Positions 1 to 11,503 of a stretch of 64,000 bases of DNA are shown piece by piece (the stretch's first letter is position 1; every line of letters begins with the position of its first letter). The position numbers and the translations under genes were made by a program. The DNA is from Streptacidiphilus fuscans (GTDB lineage Bacteria; Actinomycetota; Actinomycetes; Streptomycetales; Streptomycetaceae). The notes beneath the pieces were generated by a model that worked only from the letters and a program-made list of their open reading frames with translations, did not search any database and was not told where the DNA came from. The stretch spans positions 33,257 through 97,256 of the forward strand of contig NZ_JADPRT010000025.1 of NCBI RefSeq assembly GCF_015690355.1. The letters are read 5' to 3'.

Positions 1-329
1 GAGCACGCCGGCAGCTCCGAGACGCGACCGGAGGCCAGCTCCGCGAGTTCGTGCAGCCGCTCGTAGGCGTCGCCGCGCAGTTGCAGGGCGCGGCCGAGCG
101 CGTCGACGACGGCGGTGGACGGGTTACTCTCCCGGCCGCGTTCCAGGCGGATGTAGTAGTCGACGCTGACTCCGGCGAGCGCGGCCAGCTCCTCGCGACG
201 CAGCCCGGGCGTCCGGCGCTGCCCCGCACCGGCCGGGAGCCCGACGTCCTGCGGGCGGACCTGGGCCCTACGGGCCTTCAGATACCTGCCGAGTTCGGTG
301 CCCTGGGTCTCCGCTGCTGCTGTGGCCAT
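1..329 (-). CDS. XRE/MmyB-type helix-turn-helix transcriptional regulator (partial, runs off the left edge)
   Basis: The minus strand is open from an ATG at 329 to the window edge, about 109 codons. The product begins MATAAAETQGTELGRYLKAR and contains the stretch RTPGLRREELAALAGVSVDYYIRLERGRE, a classic XRE helix-turn-helix. The RTPGLRREELA and YxRLERG signatures are those of the actinobacterial MmyB-like family, whose C-terminal ligand-binding (MmyB/PAS-like) domain would lie outside this window. The gene is divergent from the exporter gene that begins at 638. In this family such pairs often mean the regulator controls the neighbouring transporter; that is inference here. Function beyond DNA binding cannot be read from the fragment. 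Confidence 0.85.
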   Translation of the reverse strand, partial: MATAAAETQGTELGRYLKARRAQVRPQDVGLPAGAGQRRTPGLRREELAALAGVSVDYYIRLERGRESNPSTAVVDALGRALQLRGDAYERLHELAELASGRVSELPAC

Positions 330-422
330 CAGCCCATTGTGGCAGGTGGGCGGGGTGGCTGACACTGGATAAGGGGCTCGCGCGGTCTGTCGTGGGGGGT
401 ACTGCCAGGGCCTGGCTTGCGA

Positions 423-467
423 CACCCCGGTACGCGGCACCCACGTACGCCGCACCCCGGTACAACG
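423..467. repeat. Three tandem 15-bp repeats between divergent XRE and MFS genes
   Basis: Three adjacent 15-mers, CACCCCGGTACGCGG, CACCCACGTACGCCG and CACCCCGGTACAACG, share the core CACCC(C/A)(G/C)GTACG. They lie in the 308-bp divergent intergenic space (330-637), which otherwise holds only GC-rich sequence and the Shine-Dalgarno of the exporter gene. Placement suggests an operator array for the XRE regulator; that is inference. Confidence 0.5.
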
Positions 468-637
468 CGGTCTCCCGGGCGTGCGCGTGCGCGGGCAGAG
501 TTGATCCCGCAGCGGGCGGCCCGGTCGCCGGGGCTCAGGGGGTGCACGACACCGGGCCGCGGCCCCGGCGACTTGTGGCCGCCCGCGCACGCGCTTCGCC
601 TTTCGGAACCACGGAACCACGCAACCAGGAGCCCGCC

Positions 638-2137
638 ATGTCCGCCGCTCGCCCCCTCACCTCGACGGCCGTCCTCAGCACCGACGAGAGCGGCCGGTCC
701 GCGTCGCCGACACCCTCCGCGTCCTCAGCAGAGCAACGACAGCCGAGCCGAGCCCGACCAATCACGCCGGCTACCGAACCCGGGCCCGGCGGCGGGCCGA
801 AGCGGACCGGCGTGGCTCTGGTGGCGTCGCTGCTCGGGTTCACCGTCATCACCATCGACGTCTCCGCCGTCAACATCGCCCTGCCCGCGATCCGGGACTC
901 GCTCAACGGCGGGATGGCGGGACTCCAGTGGGTGGTGGACGCCTACACGCTGATGTTCGCCGCCCTGATGCTCTCCGCTGGCGCACTGGCCGACCGCGCC
1001 GGTGCCCGACGCGCCTACGCCTGGGGCGTCGCGTTCTTCACCGCCGCATCGCTCGGGTGCGCGTTGGCTCCGGGGATCGGCGTTCTCGTCGCGGCGCGGG
1101 TGGCGCAGGGCGGCGCGGCGGCGGTGGTGATGCCCGCGTCGCTGGCGCTGATCCGGCAGTCCTACGAGGACGCGCGGGCTCGTGCCCGGGCGATCGCGCT
1201 GTGGACGGTCGGCGGCTCGGTGGCGATGGCCGCGGGCCCGGTGCTCGGCGGACTGCTGACCGACTCGGCGGGCTGGCGGTCGGTCTTCCTGCTCAACCTG
1301 CCGGTCGGCGTCGTGATCCTCGCCCTGCTGACCCGCGTGCCGCGCTCCCCGCGCCGCCCGGCCGCACTGGACGTCGGCGGGCAGATCAGCGCCGTCCTGG
1401 CCCTGGCCGGTCTGGCCTTCGCCGTGATCGAGGGCGGCCACCTGGGCTGGACCAGCTGGCCCGTGCTCACGGCAGCGGTCCTGGCCGTCGCATCCGGCGT
1501 CGCCTTCCGCGTGGTCGAGGGACGCCACCGTCAGCCGATGGTCCCGCTGGGCCTGCTGAGGAGCCCCCAGGTCTCCGTCCCGCTCGCGGTCGGGTTTGCG
1601 CTCAATGCGGCGTTCTACGGCGGGATCTTCCTGCTGGGGCTCTACTACCAGCAGCTGCGCGGGATGTCAGGCGTGGCGGCCGGGCTGATGTTCGTCCCGA
1701 TGTCGGCGGTGGTGACCGCGACCAACCTGGTCTCGCCGCGCCTCGCCGAGCGCGTCGGACGTCGTCGGGTGATCGTCGTCGGACAGCTGGTCTTCGCCAG
1801 TGCGATGCTGGCCATGCTGCCGCTGGCCGCGCACACCCCGGTGTGGCTGGTCCTGGTCCTGCTGCTCCCCCTCAGCATCGGCGGCGCGCTGACCGTCCCG
1901 GCCCTCACCGCGCTGCTGATGGACTCCGTCCCCAAGGAGCGCGCGGGCACCGCCTCCGGCCTCCTCAACTCCCTCCGCCAGACCGGCGGCGCCCTGGCCG
2001 TCGCCCTCTTCGGCACCCTGCTCTCGGGGCCGGACGGCGCCTTCTCCCTCCCGGGCATGCGCCTCGGCCTCGTCGCTGTCGCGGTGTTGTTGCTCGCAAC
2101 GACCGTGCTGACGCGGGTACTCCTGCCGCGCGACTGA
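638..2137 (+). CDS. MFS drug/proton antiporter, DHA2 (14-TM) family
   Basis: 499 aa. The reading frame is open upstream to about 392, but the ATG at 638 has an AGGAG Shine-Dalgarno seven bases away and starts the plausible protein MSAARPLTST. After a 55-residue polar tail come about 14 hydrophobic segments, beginning with VALVASLLGFTVITIDVSAVNIALPAI. This VNIALPAI segment, the following LQWVVDAYTLMFAALML and the DRAGARR loop are typical of the DHA2 group of proton-driven exporters of antibiotics and cationic compounds. It acts in the cytoplasmic membrane. The divergent XRE-type gene at the left edge is a candidate regulator. The substrate cannot be predicted. A strong hairpin follows the gene at 2219-2249. 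Confidence 0.88.
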   Translation: MSAARPLTSTAVLSTDESGRSASPTPSASSAEQRQPSRARPITPATEPGPGGGPKRTGVALVASLLGFTVITIDVSAVNIALPAIRDSLNGGMAGLQWVVDAYTLMFAALMLSAGALADRAGARRAYAWGVAFFTAASLGCALAPGIGVLVAARVAQGGAAAVVMPASLALIRQSYEDARARARAIALWTVGGSVAMAAGPVLGGLLTDSAGWRSVFLLNLPVGVVILALLTRVPRSPRRPAALDVGGQISAVLALAGLAFAVIEGGHLGWTSWPVLTAAVLAVASGVAFRVVEGRHRQPMVPLGLLRSPQVSVPLAVGFALNAAFYGGIFLLGLYYQQLRGMSGVAAGLMFVPMSAVVTATNLVSPRLAERVGRRRVIVVGQLVFASAMLAMLPLAAHTPVWLVLVLLLPLSIGGALTVPALTALLMDSVPKERAGTASGLLNSLRQTGGALAVALFGTLLSGPDGAFSLPGMRLGLVAVAVLLLATTVLTRVLLPRD

Positions 2138-2151
2138 TCACCTGTCAGACC

Positions 2152-2184
2152 CTGCCCGCCGACTGCCCGCCGACTGCCCGCCGC
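2152..2184. repeat. Three tandem 11-bp repeats after the MFS gene
   Basis: CTGCCCGCCGA, CTGCCCGCCGA and CTGCCCGCCGC follow one another directly in the 135-bp gap between the exporter and the CYTH gene. No coding or regulatory role is evident; this is probably slippage-generated. Confidence 0.6.
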
Positions 2185-2218
2185 CACGCGGCGCGGACGG
2201 TCGGCGAGCAGCCGTGCA

Positions 2219-2249
2219 CGGGTCCGCTCGCCGACAGCGAGCGGACCCG
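2219..2249 (+). terminator. 12-bp hairpin terminator after the MFS gene
   Basis: CGGGTCCGCTCG (2219-2230) and CGAGCGGACCCG (2238-2249) form a perfect 12-bp stem with a 7-base loop, 81 bp after the exporter stop and just before the CYTH gene's ribosome-binding site. There is no T tract, as is common for high-GC actinomycete terminators. It probably separates the two transcription units. Confidence 0.65.
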
Positions 2250-2272
2250 CTGAACCAGAGAGGAGAGCGACG

Positions 2273-2824
2273 TTGATCGAGGCGGAGCTCAAGGCCGTCG
2301 TCCGCGATCCCGAGCGCGTGGCAGCGCTGCTCGACGCCCGCGCCGAGGGACACCCCCAGGTGTACGAGGACACCTACTACGACCTGCCCGACGGCAGCCT
2401 GATGGCCGGTGACCGGGAGCTGCGCCTCAGGACCGTGCATGGTGAGCACGACACCCGCTCGGTGCTCACGTACAAGGACGCGCGGGTGGACGCGTCGGGG
2501 TCGAAGCCGGAGCACGAGACCCGCGTCGACGAGCCCAACGCCGTGCACGCGATGCTGGCCGGTCTCGGCTACGTGAGGGCGATCGCGTTCTCCAAGCGGT
2601 GCAGGAACTACGAGTTCGAGCATGCGGGGCGCAGGATGCTCGCCACCCTGGTGCAGGTGCCGGAGCTCGACGGTACGTTCCTGGAACTGGAGACCCTCGT
2701 CGAGCAGGAGCAACTCGGCCCCGCGCTCGACGACGTCCGGGCCGTGCTCGCCTCGTTCGGGATCGCCGAGAAGGACCTGACGACCGAGCTGTACACCGAC
2801 GCGGTCGCAGCCAGGCGCGCCTGA
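2273..2824 (+). CDS. CYTH domain protein (class IV adenylate cyclase / triphosphate tunnel enzyme)
   Basis: 183 aa from a TTG start preceded by AGAGAGGAGAG. The N-terminus MIEAELKAVV carries the ExExK motif that defines the CYTH (CyaB / thiamine triphosphatase) superfamily. Alternating charged residues follow on beta strands: EDTYYDLPDG, DRELRLRTV, VLTYKDARVD and the late TFLELETLVE, which would line the metal-bound triphosphate tunnel. The length matches stand-alone class IV adenylate cyclase-like proteins. Likely substrates are ATP, thiamine triphosphate or inorganic triphosphate, and sequence alone does not decide. The stop overlaps the start of the Nudix gene by one base, so the two are probably co-translated, both acting on phosphate esters in the cytoplasm. 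Confidence 0.85.
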   Translation: MIEAELKAVVRDPERVAALLDARAEGHPQVYEDTYYDLPDGSLMAGDRELRLRTVHGEHDTRSVLTYKDARVDASGSKPEHETRVDEPNAVHAMLAGLGYVRAIAFSKRCRNYEFEHAGRRMLATLVQVPELDGTFLELETLVEQEQLGPALDDVRAVLASFGIAEKDLTTELYTDAVAARRA

Positions 2825-3279
2825 TGAGCGAGCACCAGCGCCCTGTCGCCGCTGCTGTGGTGGTGCACGGCGGGCGCGTGCTGATGGTCCGGCGTGCCGT
2901 GCCCGAAGGGGAACTCGTGTGGCAGTTCCCGGCCGGGAAGATCGAGCCGGGGGAGACGCCGGCCGACGCGGCGGTACGGGAGACCGTGGAGGAGACCGGT
3001 GTCGTCACCCGCCTCGCGCGCGTGATCGGAGAGCGCGTGCATCCCGCGACGGGTCGACACATCACCTATCTCGCCTGCTCGGTCGAGCGCGGCGACGCCA
3101 GGATCCCCAGCGGCGACGAGGTCGCCGAAGTCCGCTGGGTCACCCTGACGGAACTGACCGATCTCGTGCCGCACGGGCTGTTCGAGCCCGTGCAGAGGCA
3201 TGTGGACGCCGAGCTGGATCAGCAAGCCGGCTTGATCAGCGGGGCGTCACGCGACACCTCACGGAAGCCGAGGCCGTAG
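2824..3279 (+). CDS. Nudix hydrolase
   Basis: 151 aa, starting MSEHQRPVAAAVVV. The full Nudix box is present, beginning GKIEPGETPADAAV and ending RETVEETGV, matching GX5EX7REUXEEXGU. The enzyme should be a Mg2+-dependent pyrophosphohydrolase of nucleoside diphosphate-linked compounds; the exact substrate is unknown. Its ATG overlaps the TGA of the CYTH gene, so the two form a small operon. The 3' end overlaps the convergent GNAT gene by 61 bp. Residues after about 130 are low-similarity and may be an extension created by that overlap. Confidence 0.9.
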   Translation: MSEHQRPVAAAVVVHGGRVLMVRRAVPEGELVWQFPAGKIEPGETPADAAVRETVEETGVVTRLARVIGERVHPATGRHITYLACSVERGDARIPSGDEVAEVRWVTLTELTDLVPHGLFEPVQRHVDAELDQQAGLISGASRDTSRKPRP

Positions 3280-4169
3280 TAGAGGCCGCGCGCCCCGGGA
3301 TCGCCCGGTGCGCCGACGCAGACGACCGTCGCGTGCGTGGCTCCCGCCGCGCGGGCCAGGTGCAGGCTGTGGAGGAGCATCGCGCGGGCCAACCCCAGCC
3401 GCCGGTATGCCGGGTGGGTGCCGACCGGTTCGAACTCGACCGTTCGGTTCGCCTCGTCGAGCCACATGATGGTCGAGGCGGCCATGGTGCCGTCCGGTGC
3501 CTCGACCAGGACGTGGAGGTCCGGGCGGTAGCCGGGTGTCTGTCGGACACCTTCGTAGCTCTCGGCCGTGTAGCCCGTGGGGCTCCAGGCGTCCACGTGG
3601 GCCTGGACCGCGGCCGCAGGGCCTGCCTCGGTGGCGTTGACGAAGCGGAAACCGGCCGGGAGAACCGGGAGTTCGATGTCGGCGAGGTCGCGCTCGTTGA
3701 GTTGGGTCCAGTCGCCGTCGTCGGCGAGCACCTCGGCGTCGGGCTCGTAGCCGTGCTCCGCCCAGCGCTTAAGGGCGAACGTGTCGGCGCCGGACGGCGA
3801 CACGGTGCGCTCGAGGCCCGCCGCGACGCCGTCGAACCAGTCGATCACCTCGTCGATCAGTTCGGCGTGGTCGGGATGGATCTGGTAGGTCAGCGACGCG
3901 CCGGTCACCTCCCGCACCGACCCGTCGTTGCGCCGTACCTGGCGCGGAAGGTAGGCCCAAGCCCACGCCACCAGCTCGCCGTCGCCCGCGAACCACAGTC
4001 GGCGCGGCCACGTCGCGCCGTACGCGGCGTGCCCGAGGCCCCAGATCCAGGCCAGCTCCCCGTACGCCGCATCGGCGTTGACCAGGTCCAGGCGGGTCGC
4101 CGTGACGCGCTGCGCCAGACCCTGCATCAGCTTCACGTCCGCGGCGGTCAGCAGCTCGAAGTCCGTCAT
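3219..4169 (-). CDS. GNAT-family N-acetyltransferase (two-domain length)
   Basis: 316 aa from the ATG at 4169 (MTDFELLTAADVKLMQGLAQ). An in-frame GTG at 4220 would add 17 residues and neither start has a clear Shine-Dalgarno. The C-terminal half carries the acetyl-CoA-binding GNAT core, GTHPAYRRLGLARAMLLHSL, followed by GARGLYYGLGFREV. The N-terminal half is longer than a single GNAT fold needs and is probably a degenerate second GNAT domain, as in many actinomycete double-GNAT proteins. Acceptor unknown. The 3' end overlaps the Nudix gene. Confidence 0.82.
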   Translation of the reverse strand: MTDFELLTAADVKLMQGLAQRVTATRLDLVNADAAYGELAWIWGLGHAAYGATWPRRLWFAGDGELVAWAWAYLPRQVRRNDGSVREVTGASLTYQIHPDHAELIDEVIDWFDGVAAGLERTVSPSGADTFALKRWAEHGYEPDAEVLADDGDWTQLNERDLADIELPVLPAGFRFVNATEAGPAAAVQAHVDAWSPTGYTAESYEGVRQTPGYRPDLHVLVEAPDGTMAASTIMWLDEANRTVEFEPVGTHPAYRRLGLARAMLLHSLHLARAAGATHATVVCVGAPGDPGARGLYYGLGFREVSRDAPLIKPAC

Positions 4170-4299
4170 GGTGCGCCACTGTGCCAGGGTCGCGCCGGGT
4201 CGTCGAACCATTTTTCGCACGCGACCGAAGACGCGTATGTCACCGGCCTGTCACCATTTCGCAGCGGACTTTCGCCACTCCCGACGCCGCAACCTGCAT

Positions 4300-4329
4300 T
4301 TGTGGACACCGCGGAATATTGGCCATAGA
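4300..4329 (+). promoter_or_regulatory. Candidate promoter of the EspC-like cassette
   Basis: TTGTGG (4300-4305), 18 bases, then CATAGA (4324-4329), about 48 bp before the first cassette gene. The stretch is noticeably AT-richer than its surroundings. Spacing and -35 fit a housekeeping sigma factor; the -10 match is partial. Confidence 0.35.
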
Positions 4330-4376
4330 TTCGCGACAACCGCGGCCCCGGTGTCCGGCAACAGGGGGAGAATGCC

Positions 4377-4838
4377 ATGGGGAACCAGGATCTCGATCAC
4401 GCTCTGAATCCGTGGATGTACAACAAGTCCGGGGATCTCACACCGCAGGCGCAGCAGCAGTTTCCCGATCTTGCGAATACCCCCGCCGCGATCACCACCG
4501 GCGGAAGTCCGACGGCTCCCGCAGGGGCCGGCGGACAGCAACTGGTCGTGCATCCCGACGCGTTGCGCACCGCCGGGCAGAACGCCTCCGAGCTGGGCAA
4601 CAGGATGACCGCCGACTGCCAGAATCCCACCGGCAGCGACATGTTCACCGCCGCGACAGCCATGAACGGATGGGCGATCGGCGCCGCGATCACCACTGCG
4701 CACCAGACCTGGGAACTGCAGTTCCTCACGCTCGGCGGAAATCTGATCACCGTCGGGCAGAACCTTCAGGACAGCGCCAACGGCTACACCAGCACCGAGA
4801 ACACGAACCGCGGCCATATGCGCGCGCTGGACAACTGA
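4377..4838 (+). CDS. EspC/WXG100-like small secreted-type protein
   Basis: 153 aa, ATG with GGGGGAG upstream. No signal peptide. The C-terminal 90 residues form the helical hairpin expected of EspC / WXG100-like type VII substrates: HPDALRTAGQNASELGNRM, then a GWAIGAAITTAHQTWELQF helix, then a helix ending NLQDSANGYTSTENTNRG. The N-terminal 50 residues are polar and disordered-looking (Q- and P-rich). It is followed 34 bp later by a large protein with a similar head and then by an anchored protein, so the three genes form one cassette. No ESX core genes (EccC ATPase, EccD) lie in the window. Family assignment is by overall pattern, not by a strict motif. Confidence 0.7.
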   Translation: MGNQDLDHALNPWMYNKSGDLTPQAQQQFPDLANTPAAITTGGSPTAPAGAGGQQLVVHPDALRTAGQNASELGNRMTADCQNPTGSDMFTAATAMNGWAIGAAITTAHQTWELQFLTLGGNLITVGQNLQDSANGYTSTENTNRGHMRALDN

Positions 4839-4872
4839 CGACCCCAATCGGTTCGGGAGGCGACAAGCCGCG

Positions 4873-7119
4873 ATGGTCACGTACGACGAGCTGGCCAACA
4901 CCAATCTCTCCGCGCTGGACACCGCGACCACCGACCTCGAACAGCTGGTGCGCGGTTGGGCGTACGACTCGGACTTCCAGGGCGGCGTGGTCACCCCGCT
5001 GGCGGCCAGCGGCTGGTCCGGGCCGGCCGCGGAGGCCGCCGCCGGGGAGCTGACGCAGGCGCGCGGGCAGATCGACGCGGCGTTCACCGAGACGAGCGCG
5101 ATGGCGAAGGCCCTGCGGGACGCCCACGACCAGTTCGTCGGATTCCAGAACACGCTACGCCAGATCCAGCAGGACGCCCAGGCTCAGGGGCTGGTGATCT
5201 CCGCCGACGGCAGCCAGGTCACCTGGAACATGCCGCCCGACCTGCCGCACAACGCCGGGGTGCACGAGGAGTACCAGCAGTCGATGAGCCAGGAGGCGGA
5301 CGCCATCGCGCAGCGGATCAAGTCCGTGTTGCAGCAGGCGACCGACGCGGACCAGACGGCGGCGGCCGCGCTGACCGCCGACACCGGGACCAACCAGCAG
5401 AGCTTCAACGCCGCGCCGGTCGGCGGCATCCCGGAGGAGGAGGCCGCGCAGGCCGCGAACCTGGCCCGTCAGGGCAACAACCTCACCACGGCCCAACTCG
5501 CGCAACTGGACGCGCTGCTGAAGGCCAACGCCAACGACCCACGGTTCACCACGGCGTTCTACAACGACCTCGGTCCGCAGGGGACGCTGCTGTCCTGGGG
5601 CCAGCTCTCCGAGGGCACGACGGGCAACCCGCCCGCCGATCCGAACCGGGTCGCGCTGCTCAAGGACCTCCAGCAGCAGCTCGGCACGTCGCTGGCCTGT
5701 GCCACCAACACCCAGACCTGGCCGCACCTCTCCGACCAGTGGGAGGCGGGGCTGCGCGCGGCGGGATCCCAGCGGATCCCGCTGGCCGGACCCGACCAGT
5801 TCAACTACCAGCCCTACGGCTACCAGATCCTCGGCAGCATCCTGCGCACCGGGAACTACGACCCGCACTTCATCGACCCGATCGCCGAGCACGTCACCCA
5901 ACTGACGGAGCAGAACCCGGACATGTGGGCGCAGGCCGCGCCGAACCCACCCTGCCCCGACGTCAGGACCAACCTCCTCGGCAACGGCTCCGGGTTCAAC
6001 CCCGTCACCGGCGTCCTCGAAGGGCTGGGGCACAGCCCGGCCGCCGCGACGGACTTCTTCCACAACCCGGAGACTCTCTACAACACCGACGGCACGCCGA
6101 CCGGTCACACCGTCACGCCCAACGGCTACCTGAACTTCTTCACCAACAGCGACAAGAACCCGCTCTGGCCGGACACCACCTCCCGGGAGGCCAGCGACCA
6201 GGCGGCGGCCGTCAACTCCGAGCCGACGGCGCTGGGCCACGCCCTCCAGGCCGCGACCACCGGCCAGGCCTGGGACGCGCCGAGCGGCGCGGTGCCGCCG
6301 CCGCACACCCCGGCGACCGACGACGTGATGAACCAGGTGGTGAACACCTTCGGTAGCAACCCGAGCCTGATCCAGGGCAACGGTGCGCCGTTCTCCAGCA
6401 TGAACGGCAGCCTCGCGCACATGACCGGCTCGTACATGGGCGACGTCGACCGGACCGTCAACGCGCCCTCGGGAGGCCTGCTCGGCGTCTACGGAGCCCC
6501 GGCCAACCTGGACCAGAACAACACCACCCACCTGCTGGACACCCTGGGCCGCGACCCGAACGCCTACGGCATCCTCCAGCAGGCCCAGAACGGCTACACG
6601 GCAGGGCAGTTGCAGAACGCGGTGCACCAGCCCGGCGATCTCAACGACAACCTCACCCGCGTGGCCAACCAGGGCAGCCAGATCAGCGGCATCCTGAGCA
6701 ACGCGCGGGCCAACGCCGTGGCCCAGAACGGCTGGGCGTCGGACGCGGCGTACAACGCGTCCATCGACCGCAACGCGGGCTGGGCCAACACCGTCTACAG
6801 CGTCTCGGTGGGCAGTGTCGTCGGCAAGGTGCCGATCGTCGGGTCGATCGTGAACGGCCAGGTCAGCAAGATGATCACGAACATGGGCAACAGCTTCCAC
6901 CACAACTCCACGGCGCAGACCGTCGACACCAACATCGACATCGTCAACTCGGGCAAGACGGCGGCCGGTCAGGCGGCGCAGTACGCTGTGCAGAACGCGC
7001 TCCAGGGCACCGGCCAGGATCCCGACGGCACCACGACGTACAACGTCGGGCAGGCGGCCCAGACCGGCTACGAGGGCGGGGTCACCACGGACGGCGCCTA
7101 CCACCAGGGGGGCAAGTGA
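4873..7119 (+). CDS. Large WXG100-headed protein of unknown function (DUF6571-like)
   Basis: 748 aa. Residues 1-110 form a helical head with the sequence LVRGWAYDSDFQGGVV and a GWSGPAAEAAAGEL turn, which is a WXG-type hairpin. A long Gln/Asn/Thr-rich body follows (NLARQGNNLTTAQLAQLDAL, DPRFTTAFYNDLGPQGTLLS), like the large actinomycete proteins grouped as DUF6571. Near residue 640 there is a glycine-rich hydrophobic stretch (SVGSVVGKVPIVGSIVNGQV) that could contact membranes. There is no signal peptide and only two cysteines, which fits export by a type VII-like route. No enzymatic motif is visible. The stop overlaps the next gene by four bases, so translation is coupled. Confidence 0.6.
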   Translation: MVTYDELANTNLSALDTATTDLEQLVRGWAYDSDFQGGVVTPLAASGWSGPAAEAAAGELTQARGQIDAAFTETSAMAKALRDAHDQFVGFQNTLRQIQQDAQAQGLVISADGSQVTWNMPPDLPHNAGVHEEYQQSMSQEADAIAQRIKSVLQQATDADQTAAAALTADTGTNQQSFNAAPVGGIPEEEAAQAANLARQGNNLTTAQLAQLDALLKANANDPRFTTAFYNDLGPQGTLLSWGQLSEGTTGNPPADPNRVALLKDLQQQLGTSLACATNTQTWPHLSDQWEAGLRAAGSQRIPLAGPDQFNYQPYGYQILGSILRTGNYDPHFIDPIAEHVTQLTEQNPDMWAQAAPNPPCPDVRTNLLGNGSGFNPVTGVLEGLGHSPAAATDFFHNPETLYNTDGTPTGHTVTPNGYLNFFTNSDKNPLWPDTTSREASDQAAAVNSEPTALGHALQAATTGQAWDAPSGAVPPPHTPATDDVMNQVVNTFGSNPSLIQGNGAPFSSMNGSLAHMTGSYMGDVDRTVNAPSGGLLGVYGAPANLDQNNTTHLLDTLGRDPNAYGILQQAQNGYTAGQLQNAVHQPGDLNDNLTRVANQGSQISGILSNARANAVAQNGWASDAAYNASIDRNAGWANTVYSVSVGSVVGKVPIVGSIVNGQVSKMITNMGNSFHHNSTAQTVDTNIDIVNSGKTAAGQAAQYAVQNALQGTGQDPDGTTTYNVGQAAQTGYEGGVTTDGAYHQGGK

Positions 7120-7828
7120 GCGCACCGACGCGCCGCCGCAGGCGGCTGCCGTTCGTCGTCGCCGCGCTGGCCGTCGTCGTGGCCGCGGCCGTGGTGCTGG
7201 CGGTGCGTCCCTGGCAGACCGTCACCAATCTTCCGGCGCAGGCCTGTTGGGGTGTGCTGACGGCCGATGACCTGCGTCCGCTGGCGGGGCAGAGCGGCGG
7301 CACGATGAGCGCCGCGACCACCACCACCTCGCTCCAGCCCGCGAGCCAGGCCACCGACGGCGGCTACCACTGCGTGCTGTCCTGGCAGGGCGGCCAGGCT
7401 CCGGCCAACCTGGGCAACGGCCCGACGATCGCCCTCTACACGGCCGCCCAGCTCCACCAGGCCCAGGCCCTGGACGCGAGCCGGGGCGCGGTGCAGCCGC
7501 TCTCCTTCGGCGGCGGAACCGGCACCAGCGGCGGAACCGGCAGCGGCACCAACACCGGCCTCATCGCCTGGCAGGCGGCCTACGGATACACACTCGACCT
7601 GGCTTTCCCCTGCACCTACCACGACCCCTTCTCCGGCCAGGTCACCCACGGCTACGCCCGCGTCTCCGTCGACGCGGCCGCCAACCCCAGCGGCGACTCC
7701 CCCGCCCCGCCGAGCGACGTGCGCCAGGCGGACGCGGGGATCGTGCTCAAGCTGGCGAAGGCGTTCGCCCAGCAGTACCCGTGCGGCGGGGTGACGCTTC
7801 CGGCTGTGGCGCCGAGCGTTCCCGCCTA

Positions 7829-7844
<16 letters not shown>
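7116..7844 (+). CDS. Membrane-anchored extracytoplasmic protein with four cysteines
   Basis: 242 aa, GTG start inside the previous stop. The N-terminus MSAPTRRRRRLPF is a positive patch, followed by a single transmembrane segment (residues about 13-31, FVVAALAVVVAAAVVLAV), so the rest is predicted to lie outside the membrane. The outer part contains four cysteines (QACWGV, YHCVLSW, FPCTYHD, YPCGGV) that could form two disulfides, and a Gly/Ser/Thr linker around residues 130-150. No known enzyme motif. It may be the surface partner of the two preceding WXG-like proteins. The 3' end overlaps the convergent GH13 gene by 16 bp. Confidence 0.65.
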
Positions 7845-9415
<1,571 letters not shown>

Positions 9416-9456
9416 GGGGTGCGGACTCTCCAGGTGCGGGTGTGTGAAGGGGGTGG

Positions 9457-10353
<897 letters not shown>

Positions 10354-10357
<4 letters not shown>

Positions 10358-11379
10358 ACGGTCTCCTCCTGACCGACCTGGGCCCGGAAGACCTTGAGGA
10401 ACAGCAGACAGCCGACCAGCACGATCGCCGCCGTGGTGGTCGCCACAGCAGCGCCGGGGCCGAACTTGAGGTCCTGGAACATGACCCGCCAGCCCAGCAT
10501 GGCCAGCGACTCGGTCGAGGTTCCCGGTCCGCCCTGGGTCAGCACGAAGGGCAGGTCGAAGAGCCCGAACGCCTGCAGGATGCGGAACATCACGGCGATG
10601 GCCAGTGTCGGCCGCAGCAGCGGCAGGCGCACCCGCCAGAAGATCGTCCAGGCGTTGGCCCCGTCGATCCGGGCTGCCTCGACGACGTCGCCGGGCAGCA
10701 TGACCAGGCCCGCGAGGACGATGATGGCGACGAACGGCGTCGTCTTCCACACGTCGGCGACGCCCATGGCCACGGTCGCGTCCACCGGCGTGCCCAGCAG
10801 GTTGACGTCGTGTCCGGCGATCGGCGCGAGGATCTGGTCGACCAGGCCGTAGACGCCGTTGTAGAGGTAGGACCACAGTTCCGCCGAGACGACGGTGATC
10901 ATCGCCCAGGGCAGCAGGAGCAGCGCCATCAGCCAGCCGCGTCCGACCTTGAGCCGCTCCAGGACCAGCGCGATCGCCGTGCCGAGGACCATCTCCACCG
11001 CGACCGTGCCGACCGTGTAGACCACGGTGAACCACAGGTCGTGCTGCCAACGCGGGGAGCCCACCACCAGCGAGAAGTTGGAGCCGGTGAAGCCCGACAG
11101 CTGGAAGCCGTTGGCCGTCACGTTGACGTTGCTGAGGCTCATCACGACCGAGAAGACGATCGGGAAGATCGTCACGGCCGCGACCACGAGCAGCGCGGGG
11201 CTGGCGAACAGCCACCCGAGGCGGGCGTAGCGGCGCTCCAGCACCGAGGTCTTGCGGCGCTGCCGCGTCCTCTGCCCCGCCGTGGCCCTGGGCCGCGCGC
11301 TCGCGGGGACTGCGTCTTCGGTCAGGGTGGCGGAGGGCGGCGTCGGCGGCCCTGCCGCCTGGGAGTCGTCGGTGGTCAC
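10354..11379 (-). CDS. Carbohydrate ABC transporter permease (MalF-type)
   Basis: 341 aa from a GTG at 11379 (MTTDDSQAAGPP), preferred because upstream in-frame codons encode Arg/Pro-rich antisense-like sequence. A 60-residue polar tail precedes six transmembrane segments, the first being WLFASPALLVVAAVTIFPIVFSVVM. The EAA loop reads VVEAARIDGANAWTIFWRVRLP. It pairs with the downstream MalG-type permease through a four-base overlap to form the membrane channel of the sugar importer. Confidence 0.88.
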
Positions 11380-11418
11380 GGGGCACCTGCCTTGGCTGGA
11401 ACGGGATGGCCTGCGGGA

Positions 11419-11474
11419 CCCGGCCGTGGGACGGGACGGAGTGGAGCGGGCGCAACTGCCGCCCCACGGCCGGG
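11419..11474 (-). promoter_or_regulatory. Intercistronic 12-bp hairpin between binding-protein and permease genes
   Basis: CCCGGCCGTGGG (11419-11430) and CCCACGGCCGGG (11463-11474) form a perfect 12-bp stem around a 32-base loop, within the 124-bp gap downstream of the solute-binding protein gene. Such structures commonly protect or partly terminate the first cistron so that binding protein exceeds permease. That role is inference; the pairing is directly visible. Confidence 0.55.
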
Positions 11475-11503
11475 CTTCGGTTCCTGGATGTGGTGCCCGG
11501 TTC

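Noticed and set aside
5155..7125. 656-aa open frame antisense to the 748-aa WXG-headed gene
   Set aside because: Val/Arg/Gly/Asp-rich shadow typical of the complement of a high-GC gene; no Shine-Dalgarno or domain.
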